Shown here: positions 35,440 to 43,650 of the stretch, piece by piece | Layout of the letters: each line of letters begins with the position of its first letter | How positions within the stretch are numbered: the stretch's first letter is position 1 | Made by a program: the position numbers and the translations under genes | Notes under the pieces: model-generated | Seen by the model: the letters and a program-made list of their open reading frames with translations, nothing else | The model's database searches: none | What the model was told of the DNA's origin: nothing | Assembly: GCA_035652975.1 (NCBI GenBank) | Contig: DASRCT010000060.1 | Location: 16,861-80,860, forward strand | Direction of reading: 5' to 3' | Length of the DNA stretch: 64,000 nucleotides | DNA from: TMP-7 sp035652975 | GTDB lineage: Bacteria > Acidobacteriota > Terriglobia > Bryobacterales > Bryobacteraceae

Positions 35440-36036
35440 TTACACCTCGACATCCCGACCGTCTGCGCCGACCACACGCCTGCGATCGCTGACCAGCACG
35501 GTCCGGGGCTGATGCACCTCCGCACGGCTGCGGCGGATGCGCACCTCCTCTCGCAGCAGCAAGCGCTTTTCGACCGTAATCACTTCTTCGATGACAGGAA
35601 TAATCGTGACGTCGCCCTCCTGCCGGGTTTCGGGCGCTCTGTCCACGATCCGGTTGACGGGTACGCGCTCCACGCTCACCTCATCGGTGAACAGCGGCTC
35701 GTCGATGTCCACAGACACCGGCGTCGAGCCGCTCGAACGGTGAACCCGCGGGGCAGCCGCGGCGCTCGACGGCTCGATTCGAGGGGCTTCGGACGCCACG
35801 TCCTCAGCCGGCGGCGGAGCCGTATCCTGTTCGACCGCCTCAGCGCCCATGCCGTCGTCATCCAGAAAGAACGACCCGTCCGGCTGAACGCGCAAAGAGC
35901 CCGCAGGTACGCTGAATTCGGAACCGTCATCGAGATGAACGCGGCTGTCTCCCCGGTCGAGAAACCGTGACGCGCGGTACACACGGCCCCTCCGGCCGCT
36001 TTTCGTGATAAGGGGAAACGCCTGAAGTTCGGGCAC
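35440..36036 (-). CDS. YsnF/AvaK (DUF2382) domain protein
   Basis: 198 residues from GTG 36036 with GGAGG 7 nt upstream. The N-terminal 60 residues form a small beta-rich region (RVYRASRFLDRGDSRVHLDD). The middle is acidic and Ala/Pro-rich. The C-terminal part (about 130-185) has the DUF2382 pattern VTIIPVIEEVITVEKRLLL followed by EEVRIRR, seen in stress-related YsnF/AvaK proteins. Function is unknown; family members respond to general stress. It is 5 bp upstream of the pseudokinase gene and surely co-transcribed with it. Confidence 0.75.
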   Translation of the reverse strand: MPELQAFPLITKSGRRGRVYRASRFLDRGDSRVHLDDGSEFSVPAGSLRVQPDGSFFLDDDGMGAEAVEQDTAPPPAEDVASEAPRIEPSSAAAAPRVHRSSGSTPVSVDIDEPLFTDEVSVERVPVNRIVDRAPETRQEGDVTIIPVIEEVITVEKRLLLREEVRIRRSRAEVHQPRTVLVSDRRRVVGADGRDVEV

Positions 36037-36090
36037 TGAACACCTCCGGTTAATAACGGGGCACTACCGACTGCTCACTGGACTTAGCAC

Positions 36091-36108
36091 GCGGGCGTCC
36101 ATGCCCGC
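36091..36108 (-). terminator. GC-rich hairpin downstream of the MFS gene
   Basis: GCGGGC (36091-36096) and GCCCGC (36103-36108) form a perfect 6-bp stem with a 6-nt loop, about 65 bp beyond the MFS stop on the minus strand. No U-tract follows, so termination is possible but not secure. Confidence 0.35.
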
Positions 36109-36172
36109 ACCCACTCAGTTCAATCTGTTGCGGCTGTAGACTTGCCCATTTTAGAAAAATTTACCGCTTCCG

Positions 36173-37498
36173 TCATGCTTGGGGAGGCGTCTGCATCGCC
36201 GAAGCGGCCTGAACTCCCTCCGCCAGTTCCGGCAGAATGCCCAGTTCGACGTAGATTGGACGGACTATGGCGCGGATCGCAGGCAGTTGCGCGGCAAACC
36301 ATACCCCGCCCGCAACGCACCCGGCGCCGCCTAAAACCAGCGTGTTCGAGGCGCCGATCCGCGTCGCCAACAGTCCCGCCAGCAAGCTTCCAAACGGCGC
36401 CATGCCCATAAACGCCATGCTGTAGAAAGCCATGGCGCGCCCGCGCTTGTCCTCTTCGACAATCGTTTGCAGAATGGTGTTCGTCGCCGCCATGTGGCGC
36501 ATCATGCCAAAGCCGGTGACCAGCATGAGTGAGAGCGATAGCCACAACCAGGACGACAGCCCGAACCCGATCAGGCCCGCGCCGAACAGCATCGCCGAGA
36601 CGAACACCACCCTGCCCAGCCCCACCACCGTGCGCCGCATCGCCAGCGTGACCGCGCCCGCCAGGGCGCCAACGCCTGAGGCGGCGACCAGAAATCCGAG
36701 CGTATAGGAGTTGCCGTGCAGCGCCTGGGACGCGAAGACCGGCATTAATACCGTGTAGGGCTGGCCGACGAGGCTGATCAGCATCATCAGCAGCAGCAGC
36801 GACCGGATCGGCCGGAACCGGGAGACATATTGCCAGCCGTCAACCAGGTCGCGCCAGGCAGTCGTCGGCCGCCGGACCGTCGCGGCCGGGCGTACTGACA
36901 TCAGCAACAACGACGCGACTACGCCAATATAGCTGACGCCGTCAATCAGAAAGCAGTAGCCCTCTCCGAGCGCGGCGACCACCACGCCCGCCACAGCCGG
37001 CCCGATCAGGCGCGCCGCATTGACCATGGAGGAGTTCAGCGCGATGGCATTGCCCAGATCGGACCGTCGCTCGATCATTTCGATAAGAAAGGCCTGCCGC
37101 GCGGGCATGTCCACGGCGTTGATAAGCCCCTGGAAGAGACTCAACGCCAGCACTTCGGGGACGGTGATGATGCCGGGGAGCGCAAGGGCCGCCAGCGCCA
37201 GAGATTGCCCCATGGAAAGGATCTGGGTAATAACGAGCGTGCGGCGCCGGTCCCAGCGATCCACCCACACGCCCGCGATTGGCCCCAACACGAACGCTGG
37301 AATCTGTCCGGCGAAGCTTACTATGCCAAGCGCCAGCGCGGACCCTGTAAGCCGGTATATCAGCCAGCTCGTTGCGATCCGCGTCATCCAGGTGCCGATC
37401 AGCGAAACACTCTGGCCGCCGAAGAACAGCCTGTAGTTCCGCGATCGGAGCGCGCGGATCGCGAGCTTCCAGTCCGAACTGGTTCCCGCCAGGGGCAT
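36173..37498 (-). CDS. MFS exporter, EntS-like (MFS_3)
   Basis: 441 residues with about 12 transmembrane segments. The N-terminal half has YRLFFGGQSVSLIGTWM, the loop motif GVWVDRWDRRRTLVITQ and VDMPARQAFLIEMI, typical of the MFS_3 group that includes the enterobactin exporter EntS and macrolide exporters. It probably exports a small molecule by proton antiport. It lies 89 bp downstream of feoB on the same strand, so a link to iron or siderophore handling is possible but only positional. Confidence 0.85.
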   Translation of the reverse strand: MPLAGTSSDWKLAIRALRSRNYRLFFGGQSVSLIGTWMTRIATSWLIYRLTGSALALGIVSFAGQIPAFVLGPIAGVWVDRWDRRRTLVITQILSMGQSLALAALALPGIITVPEVLALSLFQGLINAVDMPARQAFLIEMIERRSDLGNAIALNSSMVNAARLIGPAVAGVVVAALGEGYCFLIDGVSYIGVVASLLLMSVRPAATVRRPTTAWRDLVDGWQYVSRFRPIRSLLLLMMLISLVGQPYTVLMPVFASQALHGNSYTLGFLVAASGVGALAGAVTLAMRRTVVGLGRVVFVSAMLFGAGLIGFGLSSWLWLSLSLMLVTGFGMMRHMAATNTILQTIVEEDKRGRAMAFYSMAFMGMAPFGSLLAGLLATRIGASNTLVLGGAGCVAGGVWFAAQLPAIRAIVRPIYVELGILPELAEGVQAASAMQTPPQA

Positions 37499-37587
37499 CG
37501 ATCAGAAGACTGTCGGGCGCAATCAAAGGTTCCAACGGATCGGGCGGCCGCCTACTGCACGGCTGCGCTGAAGGCAACCGCGCGGCT

Positions 37588-39498
37588 CTAGCGCATCAGC
37601 AGCCCGACGATGTGATTGATCGCGAATGCGCTCAGATACGCAACGCACGTCATGTAGGTGAATTGAACAGCGGGCCACCTCCACCCGCCGGTCTCGCGCT
37701 TTACGACGGCGACGGTCGACATGCATTGCATAGCGAATGCGAAAAACACCAGCAGCGCCAGCGCTCCACCGAGCGTCAGATCGCGATGAATGGCCTGCTG
37801 GAGAGTGGGCGAGTGCGCGTCGCCCTCGATCCCGTAAATCGTGCCCAGCGTGCTGACGATGACCTCACGCGCGGCGAGCGAAGAGAGCAGTCCGATGCCA
37901 ATCTTCCAATCGAAGCCCAGCGGCTTGATGGCCGGCTCAATCGCGCGGCCGATCGCGCCGGCTAGGCTGTCGGTGATGGCGGGCGCATGGCCATCGTGGA
38001 ACGGAACGTGAGCAAATATCCACAACACGACTGCAACCGTCAAGATGACGGTGCCCGCGCGGCGAAGGAAAATTTTTGAACGGTCCACCAGCCTCAACCC
38101 GAGCGAACTGACGGTGGGCCATCGGTACGGCGGCATTTCGAGTACGAATGGCGTATTGCCGCTCTTGAGTACAGTGGACTTCAGAAGACGCGCTGTGACG
38201 ACGGCGGCGACAAAGCCCAGAATATATAGCCCAAGCATGGCGGCGGCCTGCGCCCCCAGAAACGGACCGAGTATCGGACGATTGGGAATGAAGGCGGCGA
38301 TGATCAGGGTGAAGACGGGCAGCCGCGCCGAGCATGTCATAAACGGCGCGATTAAGATCGTAGCGATCCGGTCCCGCTTGCTCTCAATCGTGCGTGTGGC
38401 CATGATCGCCGGAACGGCGCAGGCGTACGCGGAGAGCAAGGGAATAAAGGACTTCCCCTGCAGCCCGAATTTGGACATCGTACGATCCGCAATCAGGGCG
38501 GCGCGCGCCAGATACCCGGAGTCCTCAAGAATTCCGATGAACAGGAACAGCAGCAGAATCTGCGGCAGAAACACAATTACGCTGCCCACGCCGTTCCACA
38601 CTCCCTCGGTCAGCAGGTCCCTGAACGGTGAGTCCGGCAGAACCGACGCCACCCACGCGCCCGAAGCGGCTATGCCCTCCTGAAGCGCGTCCATGATCGG
38701 CCGCGCGCCGGAAAAAATTGTCTGAAAAACGCCGATAACGACCAGCGCGAACACCGCGGGTCCAATCACTGGATGCAGGAACACGCGATCCAGCCTGCGG
38801 GTCCACAACGGCGGCGCGGGCGCCTGGTAACCGGCGCCGCGTCCCACGCTGGCCGCCCATTGCCGGCACTTTGGAATATCGTTGAGCACCGGCAACTCGA
38901 CGAGCGGCGCCTTGCGGACTGGCAATCCAGCGCACACGCCTTCGAGAAAATGCGCGATCTGGTCGAGGCCTTCGCCCTTGGCGGCGCTCACCAGAACCAC
39001 GGGCGCGCCCAGTTGCTGTGAGAGGCAGTCGATCTCAAGATCCCCGCCGCGCCGGCGCAGATCGTCCGCCATGTTAAGAATGATCAACGTCGGCAGTCCG
39101 AGGCTCAAAATCGGCGCGGCCAGCACTAAGTGCCGTCCGAGATTGTTGACGTCCAGAATCAGAAGAATCCCGTCCGGCTTGGGCATGCCTGGCATTTCCC
39201 CGAGCAGAACGTCCCGGGTCACCTGTTCATCTTCCGAACGCGGGTTCAGCCCATAGACGCCCGGCAGGTCGACCAGGTCGATCGAGCGCCGTCCCCCGAC
39301 GCGCGCACGTCCCGTGCGGTGTTCGACGGTGACGCCCGGAAAATTGGCCACCTTTTGGCGCATGCCGGTCAGGCGATTAAACAACGTGGACTTGCCGGAG
39401 TTGGGAGGGCCGACGATGGCGAAGACTGCTGTATCTGCGCTTCGGGCTGGAGAACTCGTGATCAGGTTGCAACCCGTGCAGGCATGGCAATCCGACAT
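37588..39498 (-). CDS. feoB: Ferrous iron transporter FeoB
   Basis: 636 residues. An N-terminal cysteine-rich extension (CHACTGC, residues 4-10) precedes the G domain with GPPNSGKSTLFN (G1), VEHRTG (switch I), DLPGVYGL (G3), LNMADD (G4) and SAAKG (G5). About eight to ten transmembrane helices follow, with the gate motifs FLPQILLLFLFIGILEDSGY and FIPLLSAYACAVPAIMATR. FeoB imports Fe2+ across the inner membrane. The protein is shorter than the 770 residues of E. coli FeoB because its C-terminal region is reduced. feoA lies 29 bp upstream. Confidence 0.95.
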   Translation of the reverse strand: MSDCHACTGCNLITSSPARSADTAVFAIVGPPNSGKSTLFNRLTGMRQKVANFPGVTVEHRTGRARVGGRRSIDLVDLPGVYGLNPRSEDEQVTRDVLLGEMPGMPKPDGILLILDVNNLGRHLVLAAPILSLGLPTLIILNMADDLRRRGGDLEIDCLSQQLGAPVVLVSAAKGEGLDQIAHFLEGVCAGLPVRKAPLVELPVLNDIPKCRQWAASVGRGAGYQAPAPPLWTRRLDRVFLHPVIGPAVFALVVIGVFQTIFSGARPIMDALQEGIAASGAWVASVLPDSPFRDLLTEGVWNGVGSVIVFLPQILLLFLFIGILEDSGYLARAALIADRTMSKFGLQGKSFIPLLSAYACAVPAIMATRTIESKRDRIATILIAPFMTCSARLPVFTLIIAAFIPNRPILGPFLGAQAAAMLGLYILGFVAAVVTARLLKSTVLKSGNTPFVLEMPPYRWPTVSSLGLRLVDRSKIFLRRAGTVILTVAVVLWIFAHVPFHDGHAPAITDSLAGAIGRAIEPAIKPLGFDWKIGIGLLSSLAAREVIVSTLGTIYGIEGDAHSPTLQQAIHRDLTLGGALALLVFFAFAMQCMSTVAVVKRETGGWRWPAVQFTYMTCVAYLSAFAINHIVGLLMR

Positions 39499-39527
39499 TG
39501 GTCAGTCCACAGGGCAAATTCGGGAGA

Positions 39528-39827
39528 TCACAACTCCGGCAGCGGGCGGATGAACAACCGCGCCGCCGTCTCCCGCCGGAGCGCGACTTCGGATCCATCT
39601 ACCTGAAAGACGCGCGGATCTCCCCCCGGCGCGCTCAAGCCGGGAACGATCACGTGTCCGGGCAGAAATCCGAGTTCCATCAGCCGGGTAGCGACCTCCT
39701 CGGGAACTTCCAGCCTCTCGAGCACAGCCGCTCGGCCGGGCTCGAGCTCGAGCAGGGTCTTCGGCCCAGCCGCCCGCCGGGCCGGGGCCCGCCGTCGGGA
39801 ACGACCGCTGTTGAAACTCAGTTGCAT
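39528..39827 (-). CDS. feoA: FeoA-like SH3 domain protein
   Basis: 99 residues. After a basic, Arg-rich N-terminus (about 25 residues) comes the FeoA SH3-like core: ALERLEVPEE-type start, VATRLMELGFLPGHVI, and a terminal VALRRETAARLFIRPL. FeoA is a small cytoplasmic partner that interacts with FeoB and is needed for Fe2+ uptake. GAAG precedes the ATG by 5 nt, and a clear sigma70-type promoter lies just upstream. The basic tail is longer than in E. coli FeoA (75 aa). Confidence 0.9.
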   Translation of the reverse strand: MQLSFNSGRSRRRAPARRAAGPKTLLELEPGRAAVLERLEVPEEVATRLMELGFLPGHVIVPGLSAPGGDPRVFQVDGSEVALRRETAARLFIRPLPEL

Positions 39828-39838
39828 GATTTCTTCCC

Positions 39839-39867
39839 AGTATCCGCCTGTCAGATTGCCTAGTCAA
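39839..39867 (-). promoter_or_regulatory. Sigma70-type promoter of feoAB
   Basis: On the minus strand TTGACT (39862-39867) and GATACT (39839-39844) are separated by exactly 17 bp, and transcription would begin close to the feoA ATG at 39827. This is the best -35/-10 pair noticed in the window. Confidence 0.6.
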
Positions 39868-39894
39868 GCGGGTGACGCCGCTGCGCGGGAGCAT

Positions 39895-39917
39895 CACTTA
39901 CAAATCACTTGCAAGTG
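39895..39917. promoter_or_regulatory. Tandem/palindromic candidate operator between feoA and the MerR-TPR gene
   Basis: CACTTACAA (39895-39903) is followed 11 bp later by CACTTGCAA (39906-39914), and the second forms a perfect 12-bp palindrome CACTTGCAAGTG (39906-39917). The half-sites are one helical turn apart. The site sits between two divergent promoters, about 28 bp beyond the feoA -35 and 56 bp before the MerR-TPR -10. It does not resemble the Fur, DtxR/IdeR or IscR consensus I know. The adjacent MerR-like protein is a natural candidate binder. Confidence 0.5.
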
Positions 39918-39972
39918 GCCGGCTCGCTGCGTACGGACCTGCCGCATCAAAGAAATCGGCTGCCGGGAATGC

Positions 39973-39978
39973 TATCAT
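39973..39978 (+). promoter_or_regulatory. -10 element TATCAT for the MerR-TPR gene (leaderless)
   Basis: TATCAT is 6 nt before GTG 39985, with no ribosome binding site between, so a leaderless transcript is likely. No clear -35. Confidence 0.4.
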
Positions 39979-39984
39979 TCTCCC

Positions 39985-40902
39985 GTGCCCGCTGCTTCCG
40001 CCAAGCAGGCCTTTTCGCGTGAGGAAGTCCGCCGCGCTCTGGGCATCACGGAAAAACAGCTCCGCAGCTGGGAGCGCCAGGGGCTGGTCACGCCGTCGGC
40101 CGAATTCGCATTTAAAGACCTCGTCGGACTGCAAACGCTGGTACGGCTCCGCCGGCAACGGGTTCCCCCAGTGCGGATCCGTCAGGCTCTCGGCGCACTG
40201 CGGGAAAAGCTGCGCGACGTTCACAATCCGCTCAACGACCTGCGAATTTACGCCGACGGCCCCCATATCCGCGTAGACCTCGACGTGGGAACTATGGAGC
40301 CGGTTTCCGGACAATTGCTGCTGAATTTCGATCAGGCCGAGTTGCGGAAGTTGCTGAGTTTTCCCCCGCCCGAGCGCGTTGGCGCGAATTCAGTTACGGC
40401 TCACCGGAAACGGCTGGAGGCCGAGATGCTGTTTGAACGGGCTCTCGACATGGAGCAGAACGGAGCGCCCATCCAAGATGTCATCGCCGCCTATGAGCAG
40501 GCTGTCGCGCTCGACCCGCGGTCAACCGGCGCTCTGGTCAACCTGGGGACGATCCACTTTAACGCGCGTTCCTTCGCCAAAGCGGAGGATTATTATCGCC
40601 GTGCGCTGGAGATCGACCCCGAGTACGCGCTGGCGCATTTCAACCTCGCCAATCTCTACGACGAGAAGGGCGAGCGCGCCAAAGCTCTCCGCCATTACCT
40701 GGCGGCGTTGAAGCAGAACCCGCGCTATGCCGACGCCCATTACAACATCGCGCTGCTGTACCAGTCTTCGGGCGAGACCATGAAGGCCGTCCGCCACTGG
40801 CAGGCTTACCTCAAGTTAGACCCAAACAGTTCCTGGGCGGCCATCGCGCGCCGCGAACTGGAAAGAATCAAGAGCGCGACAGTCCTACGCGGCGGCGCTT
40901 AG
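39985..40902 (+). CDS. MerR-type HTH and TPR fusion protein
   Basis: 305 residues from GTG 39985; the earlier in-frame opening overlaps the feoA start and lacks homology. Residues 8-75 are a MerR-like winged HTH (AFSREEVRRALGITEKQLRSW, then LVRLRRQRVPPVRIRQAL). A beta-rich middle (about 85-125) and about four TPR units follow (for example YYRRALEIDPEYALAHFNL). TPRs replace the usual metal- or drug-binding C-terminus, so the signal may be a protein or peptide. It diverges from feoA across a palindrome. Its 3' end overlaps the convergent fpg-like gene by 3 bp (40900-40902 against 40899-40901). Confidence 0.75.
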   Translation: MPAASAKQAFSREEVRRALGITEKQLRSWERQGLVTPSAEFAFKDLVGLQTLVRLRRQRVPPVRIRQALGALREKLRDVHNPLNDLRIYADGPHIRVDLDVGTMEPVSGQLLLNFDQAELRKLLSFPPPERVGANSVTAHRKRLEAEMLFERALDMEQNGAPIQDVIAAYEQAVALDPRSTGALVNLGTIHFNARSFAKAEDYYRRALEIDPEYALAHFNLANLYDEKGERAKALRHYLAALKQNPRYADAHYNIALLYQSSGETMKAVRHWQAYLKLDPNSSWAAIARRELERIKSATVLRGGA

Positions 40903-41804
40903 CCCTGGGGGCGGCCCAGCGCCTCGAGTTCTTCGAGCGTGCGCGGCCAGTCGGAGCCGAGCAATCGCGATAAGCCCCGGTCGGCCAGCACTTTGCCGCC
41001 GGTCTGACAGGCCGCGCAATAGTTCGTTTCGTTATCGGCATAGCGAATCCGCAGGATCCGTTCGCCGCATTTCGGGCAGGGCTTGCCGTAGCGGCCGTGC
41101 ACCGCCATATCAGGACGGAAGGCCGTCACCTTCTCCGGAAAATCGCGCTCCGCCTCATGTCTCAGGCGGTCCACCCAGAACTGTAACGTCTGGCGCGCAG
41201 CTCTGAGCAGACGGCCCCATTCCTCATCCGTCAGTTTGCCGGTGTGCGCAAGCGGCGATAATCCGGCAGCATGCAGAATTTCATCCGAGTAGGCGTTCCC
41301 CACCCCGTCGACGATGCGCGGATCCGTAAGAGCTCGCTTGAGCGTGTGATTCTCCGCCGTAAGCGCCCTGCGGAAGGAATCCTCATCGGCCGTGAGTACA
41401 TCAATCCCCCCGGCATCGAGAGCGAGCAAGGCGCCTTGGCCCCGCACCACGTGCAGCGAAGCGCGGCGCTTTGAGCCCGCCTCGGTCAGTGTCAGCGCGC
41501 CCTTCGGAAAATCCAACGCCGCTAGATTCTGGCGGCCAGCAAGGCGGACTCCCCCCGCCTTCCAGTGCAACCGTCCCGCAATCATCAGGTGCAGCGCCAG
41601 CCACAAATCGCCCTCCAGCCCGATCGCGATGCGCTTGCCAATCCTGCGAATCTCGCATACCGCGCGCCCTTCCACCTCTGCGAGCGGGGGCTCAATCGTG
41701 CGAAGCAAAAAGGGGCTCGCCAGCCGGACCCGCTCGAGCGTCTGGTTCAATATGCGCGGCTTGAGCGCATGCAAATAAGCAATGATGTCCGGCAATTCAG
41801 GCAC
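40899..41804 (-). CDS. Fpg/Nei-family DNA glycosylase
   Basis: 301 residues from GTG 41804, chosen because it yields the mature N-terminus PELPD whose proline is the Schiff-base nucleophile; the longer in-frame opening would bury it. Other marks are RIGKRIAIGLEGDLWLALHL, the helix-two-turn-helix IVDGVGNAYSDEIL, and a C-terminal zinc finger CPKCGERI with CAACQ. The enzyme excises oxidised bases such as 8-oxoguanine or formamidopyrimidines and cuts the AP site. It overlaps the upstream nuclease gene by 8 bp. The Asp in PELPD in place of the more common PELPE is a minor deviation. Confidence 0.88.
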   Translation of the reverse strand: MPELPDIIAYLHALKPRILNQTLERVRLASPFLLRTIEPPLAEVEGRAVCEIRRIGKRIAIGLEGDLWLALHLMIAGRLHWKAGGVRLAGRQNLAALDFPKGALTLTEAGSKRRASLHVVRGQGALLALDAGGIDVLTADEDSFRRALTAENHTLKRALTDPRIVDGVGNAYSDEILHAAGLSPLAHTGKLTDEEWGRLLRAARQTLQFWVDRLRHEAERDFPEKVTAFRPDMAVHGRYGKPCPKCGERILRIRYADNETNYCAACQTGGKVLADRGLSRLLGSDWPRTLEELEALGRPQG

Positions 41805-43035
41805 GCCCCGGCCTGCTCTCCAGCCGCAGGAGACGACGGCGGAGGCTCTTCGTATCGGTGATGGCAAGCGCCCGCCGCGTCATTTCGAGCGCCAGCGCCC
41901 GATCCCGGCCGCGATGCTCGTAATATTTCGCCAGCTCCTCATACGCTGCCGCCTGAAAGGGATTGGGACTCGCCGCAAGGTCCGCCAGGGCGCGCTGCGC
42001 GGCTTCGTCATGGCCGAGTCTCTTTTCGGTTGCCGCGATGTCCCACAGGGAGCGAAACAGAATATCGTCGCCAACGCCTGCGGAAATCGCTTTTCGAAAC
42101 AGCCCGAGCGCCCGCTCCAATTGATTCGTCTTCAGAAACCACCGGCCGAGCGCCGCCATCTCAGCGCCGTGGTTGAAACCCGCTTCCTCCGGCGAATCGA
42201 ATGCCCGCGGCATAATCGCGGTGAGGCAGGCCAACGTGAGGATGTCAACGGCGTTGTGATGCAGGACCGGCACGAGCCGCACCGCTTCGCGCGTCCGCAG
42301 GTATTCGCAGTACACGTACGGAATTAACTCGCCCGCGAGATCGCCGTCGCGCTCGACGCCCAAAATCTGCTGCTCGAGGTCCATCAGCCGGCAACTGTCA
42401 AGGCGCAATTTCCAGAGTCGCCGCGCGCTCACCAGAAGATCCAGATGCTGGAGGCGGCCGAATGGCGAGGGAAGGCGCAGCGTCCGGTATCGCGTTTCAA
42501 GCAACGGCTCATCGTACGTCTTCCCGTTGTACGTAATCAGCACGTCGAACTGCGCCAGGTGCGCCGCGAGCGCGCTCAATACGCTGCGCTCTTCCGCAAA
42601 TTCGCGCATCAGGAACTGGCGGATGCGAAAGCCGTCGGCGGCGATTCGACCCACGCCGATCAGGAAGGCATAGGTCCCCGGGACGCCGGCGAGACCGGCC
42701 GTTTCAGTATCGAGGAAGGCCCACTTGGCAGCAGGACAGTTTGAAATGACGCCGTCTGAGACGGGACCAAGAAGGTCGGAAGGCAGATCGCCGAAATCTG
42801 CGATGCCAACGCTGCCATGACGTCGCCTCCTGTCGTACAGCTTCTCGGTCTCGAAATGAGCGCCGTGCTCGGTTTCCACCTGTTCGCCGCTCAGCCACTC
42901 CTCGACGAAATACCGCTCCGGTCGCCCCGGAGCGGCCGCCGGGGTGCGCGCCCGCCGCCATCCGGAACGGTATTTCGCGTCAATTCGGGCAATACGGCGC
43001 CGCAGAGCCGCAAGCTGTTCCTGAGGGCCCTCCAT
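41797..43035 (-). CDS. YprB-like RNase H-fold exonuclease with C-terminal TPR-like region
   Basis: 412 residues. Residues 105-280 form a DEDD-type exonuclease fold: WAFLDTETAGL (first Asp/Glu), a central FDVLITYNGKTYDEPLL, HLDLLVSAR and a late HHNAVDILTLACL, agreeing with the RNase_H_2/YprB family. The C-terminal part (about 295-400) is helical and TPR-like (ALGLFRKAISAGVGDDILF). The substrate is unknown; it is probably a DNA or RNA 3'-5' exonuclease. Overlap with the glycosylase gene by 8 bp suggests a repair role. The upstream TACACT and AAGG form its promoter and ribosome site. Confidence 0.78.
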   Translation of the reverse strand: MEGPQEQLAALRRRIARIDAKYRSGWRRARTPAAAPGRPERYFVEEWLSGEQVETEHGAHFETEKLYDRRRRHGSVGIADFGDLPSDLLGPVSDGVISNCPAAKWAFLDTETAGLAGVPGTYAFLIGVGRIAADGFRIRQFLMREFAEERSVLSALAAHLAQFDVLITYNGKTYDEPLLETRYRTLRLPSPFGRLQHLDLLVSARRLWKLRLDSCRLMDLEQQILGVERDGDLAGELIPYVYCEYLRTREAVRLVPVLHHNAVDILTLACLTAIMPRAFDSPEEAGFNHGAEMAALGRWFLKTNQLERALGLFRKAISAGVGDDILFRSLWDIAATEKRLGHDEAAQRALADLAASPNPFQAAAYEELAKYYEHRGRDRALALEMTRRALAITDTKSLRRRLLRLESRPGRA

Positions 43036-43053
43036 TTCGCCTTTTATTTGCCC

Positions 43054-43059
43054 AGTGTA
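43054..43059 (-). promoter_or_regulatory. -10 element TACACT for the YprB-like gene
   Basis: TACACT on the minus strand is followed by an 18-nt interval containing AAAGG before the ATG at 43035, so this transcript would keep a short leader with a ribosome site, unlike several neighbours. Confidence 0.35.
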
Positions 43060-43088
43060 CCACCAACTGGATGGCGCCGCCGGGCGGG

Positions 43089-43607
43089 TCAGGCTTTACC
43101 GGTAAACGCGGACTGGTCCTCATCGGCCGAGGGGCCGTACATACCGGGGATCGCAATATTATTCAGTCGCAGGTACACTCCGAGTTGCGCCCGGTGATGG
43201 ATGAGGTGGTTCAATACCATGTTTCGCATGACCGCGATCCGCGGCATTGTGAACAGGGGCTTGCCGCCAAGGATTAACGACCATGGTTTCATGAAGGCTT
43301 CGTCTGAGGTCTGCTCCATAGCGGCGCGCGCCTCTTTGACGTTCTTGTCGAACACTTCAAGCAGTTGCTGCGCAGATTGGCCGATCAGCGGTTGATACTG
43401 CGACATGTCGATGGTCAGCGAATCCTGCCTGAGAGTCGGCACGGTCCAACCGGGCAACTCGACAACATGTCCGGAGAGCCGGCCGAGTGTCATCGACTTC
43501 TCGTGGGGCCGCCAGTCGGCTTTGCCTTCTGGATACCGTTCGAGCACCTTTCTGGTGTTGGCCATCTCCTGATCGAATTCCGTAAGAAGCATCTGATTGA
43601 TGGGCAT
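43089..43607 (-). CDS. DinB-like four-helix metalloprotein
   Basis: 172 residues, DinB/YfiT-like helical bundle: MLLTEFDQEMANTRKVLE, LGRLSGHVVELPGW and LNHLIHHRAQLGVYLRL. The three metal-site histidines are at the second helix (SGH) and in LIHHRAQL. Members include damage-inducible DinB and thiol-dependent S-transferases (bacillithiol, mycothiol). Which thiol is used here is unknown. The gene has its own -10 box 6 nt before the ATG. Confidence 0.82.
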   Translation of the reverse strand: MPINQMLLTEFDQEMANTRKVLERYPEGKADWRPHEKSMTLGRLSGHVVELPGWTVPTLRQDSLTIDMSQYQPLIGQSAQQLLEVFDKNVKEARAAMEQTSDEAFMKPWSLILGGKPLFTMPRIAVMRNMVLNHLIHHRAQLGVYLRLNNIAIPGMYGPSADEDQSAFTGKA

Positions 43608-43613
43608 GGGGCG

Positions 43614-43619
43614 ATTTTA
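43614..43619 (-). promoter_or_regulatory. -10 element TAAAAT for the DinB-like gene (leaderless)
   Basis: TAAAAT on the minus strand is 6 nt before ATG 43607, with CGCCCC between and no ribosome site, indicating a leaderless transcript. Confidence 0.45.
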
Positions 43620-43650
43620 GCGGAGCGGGGGTCCGGCGGCTAGAAGCCAA

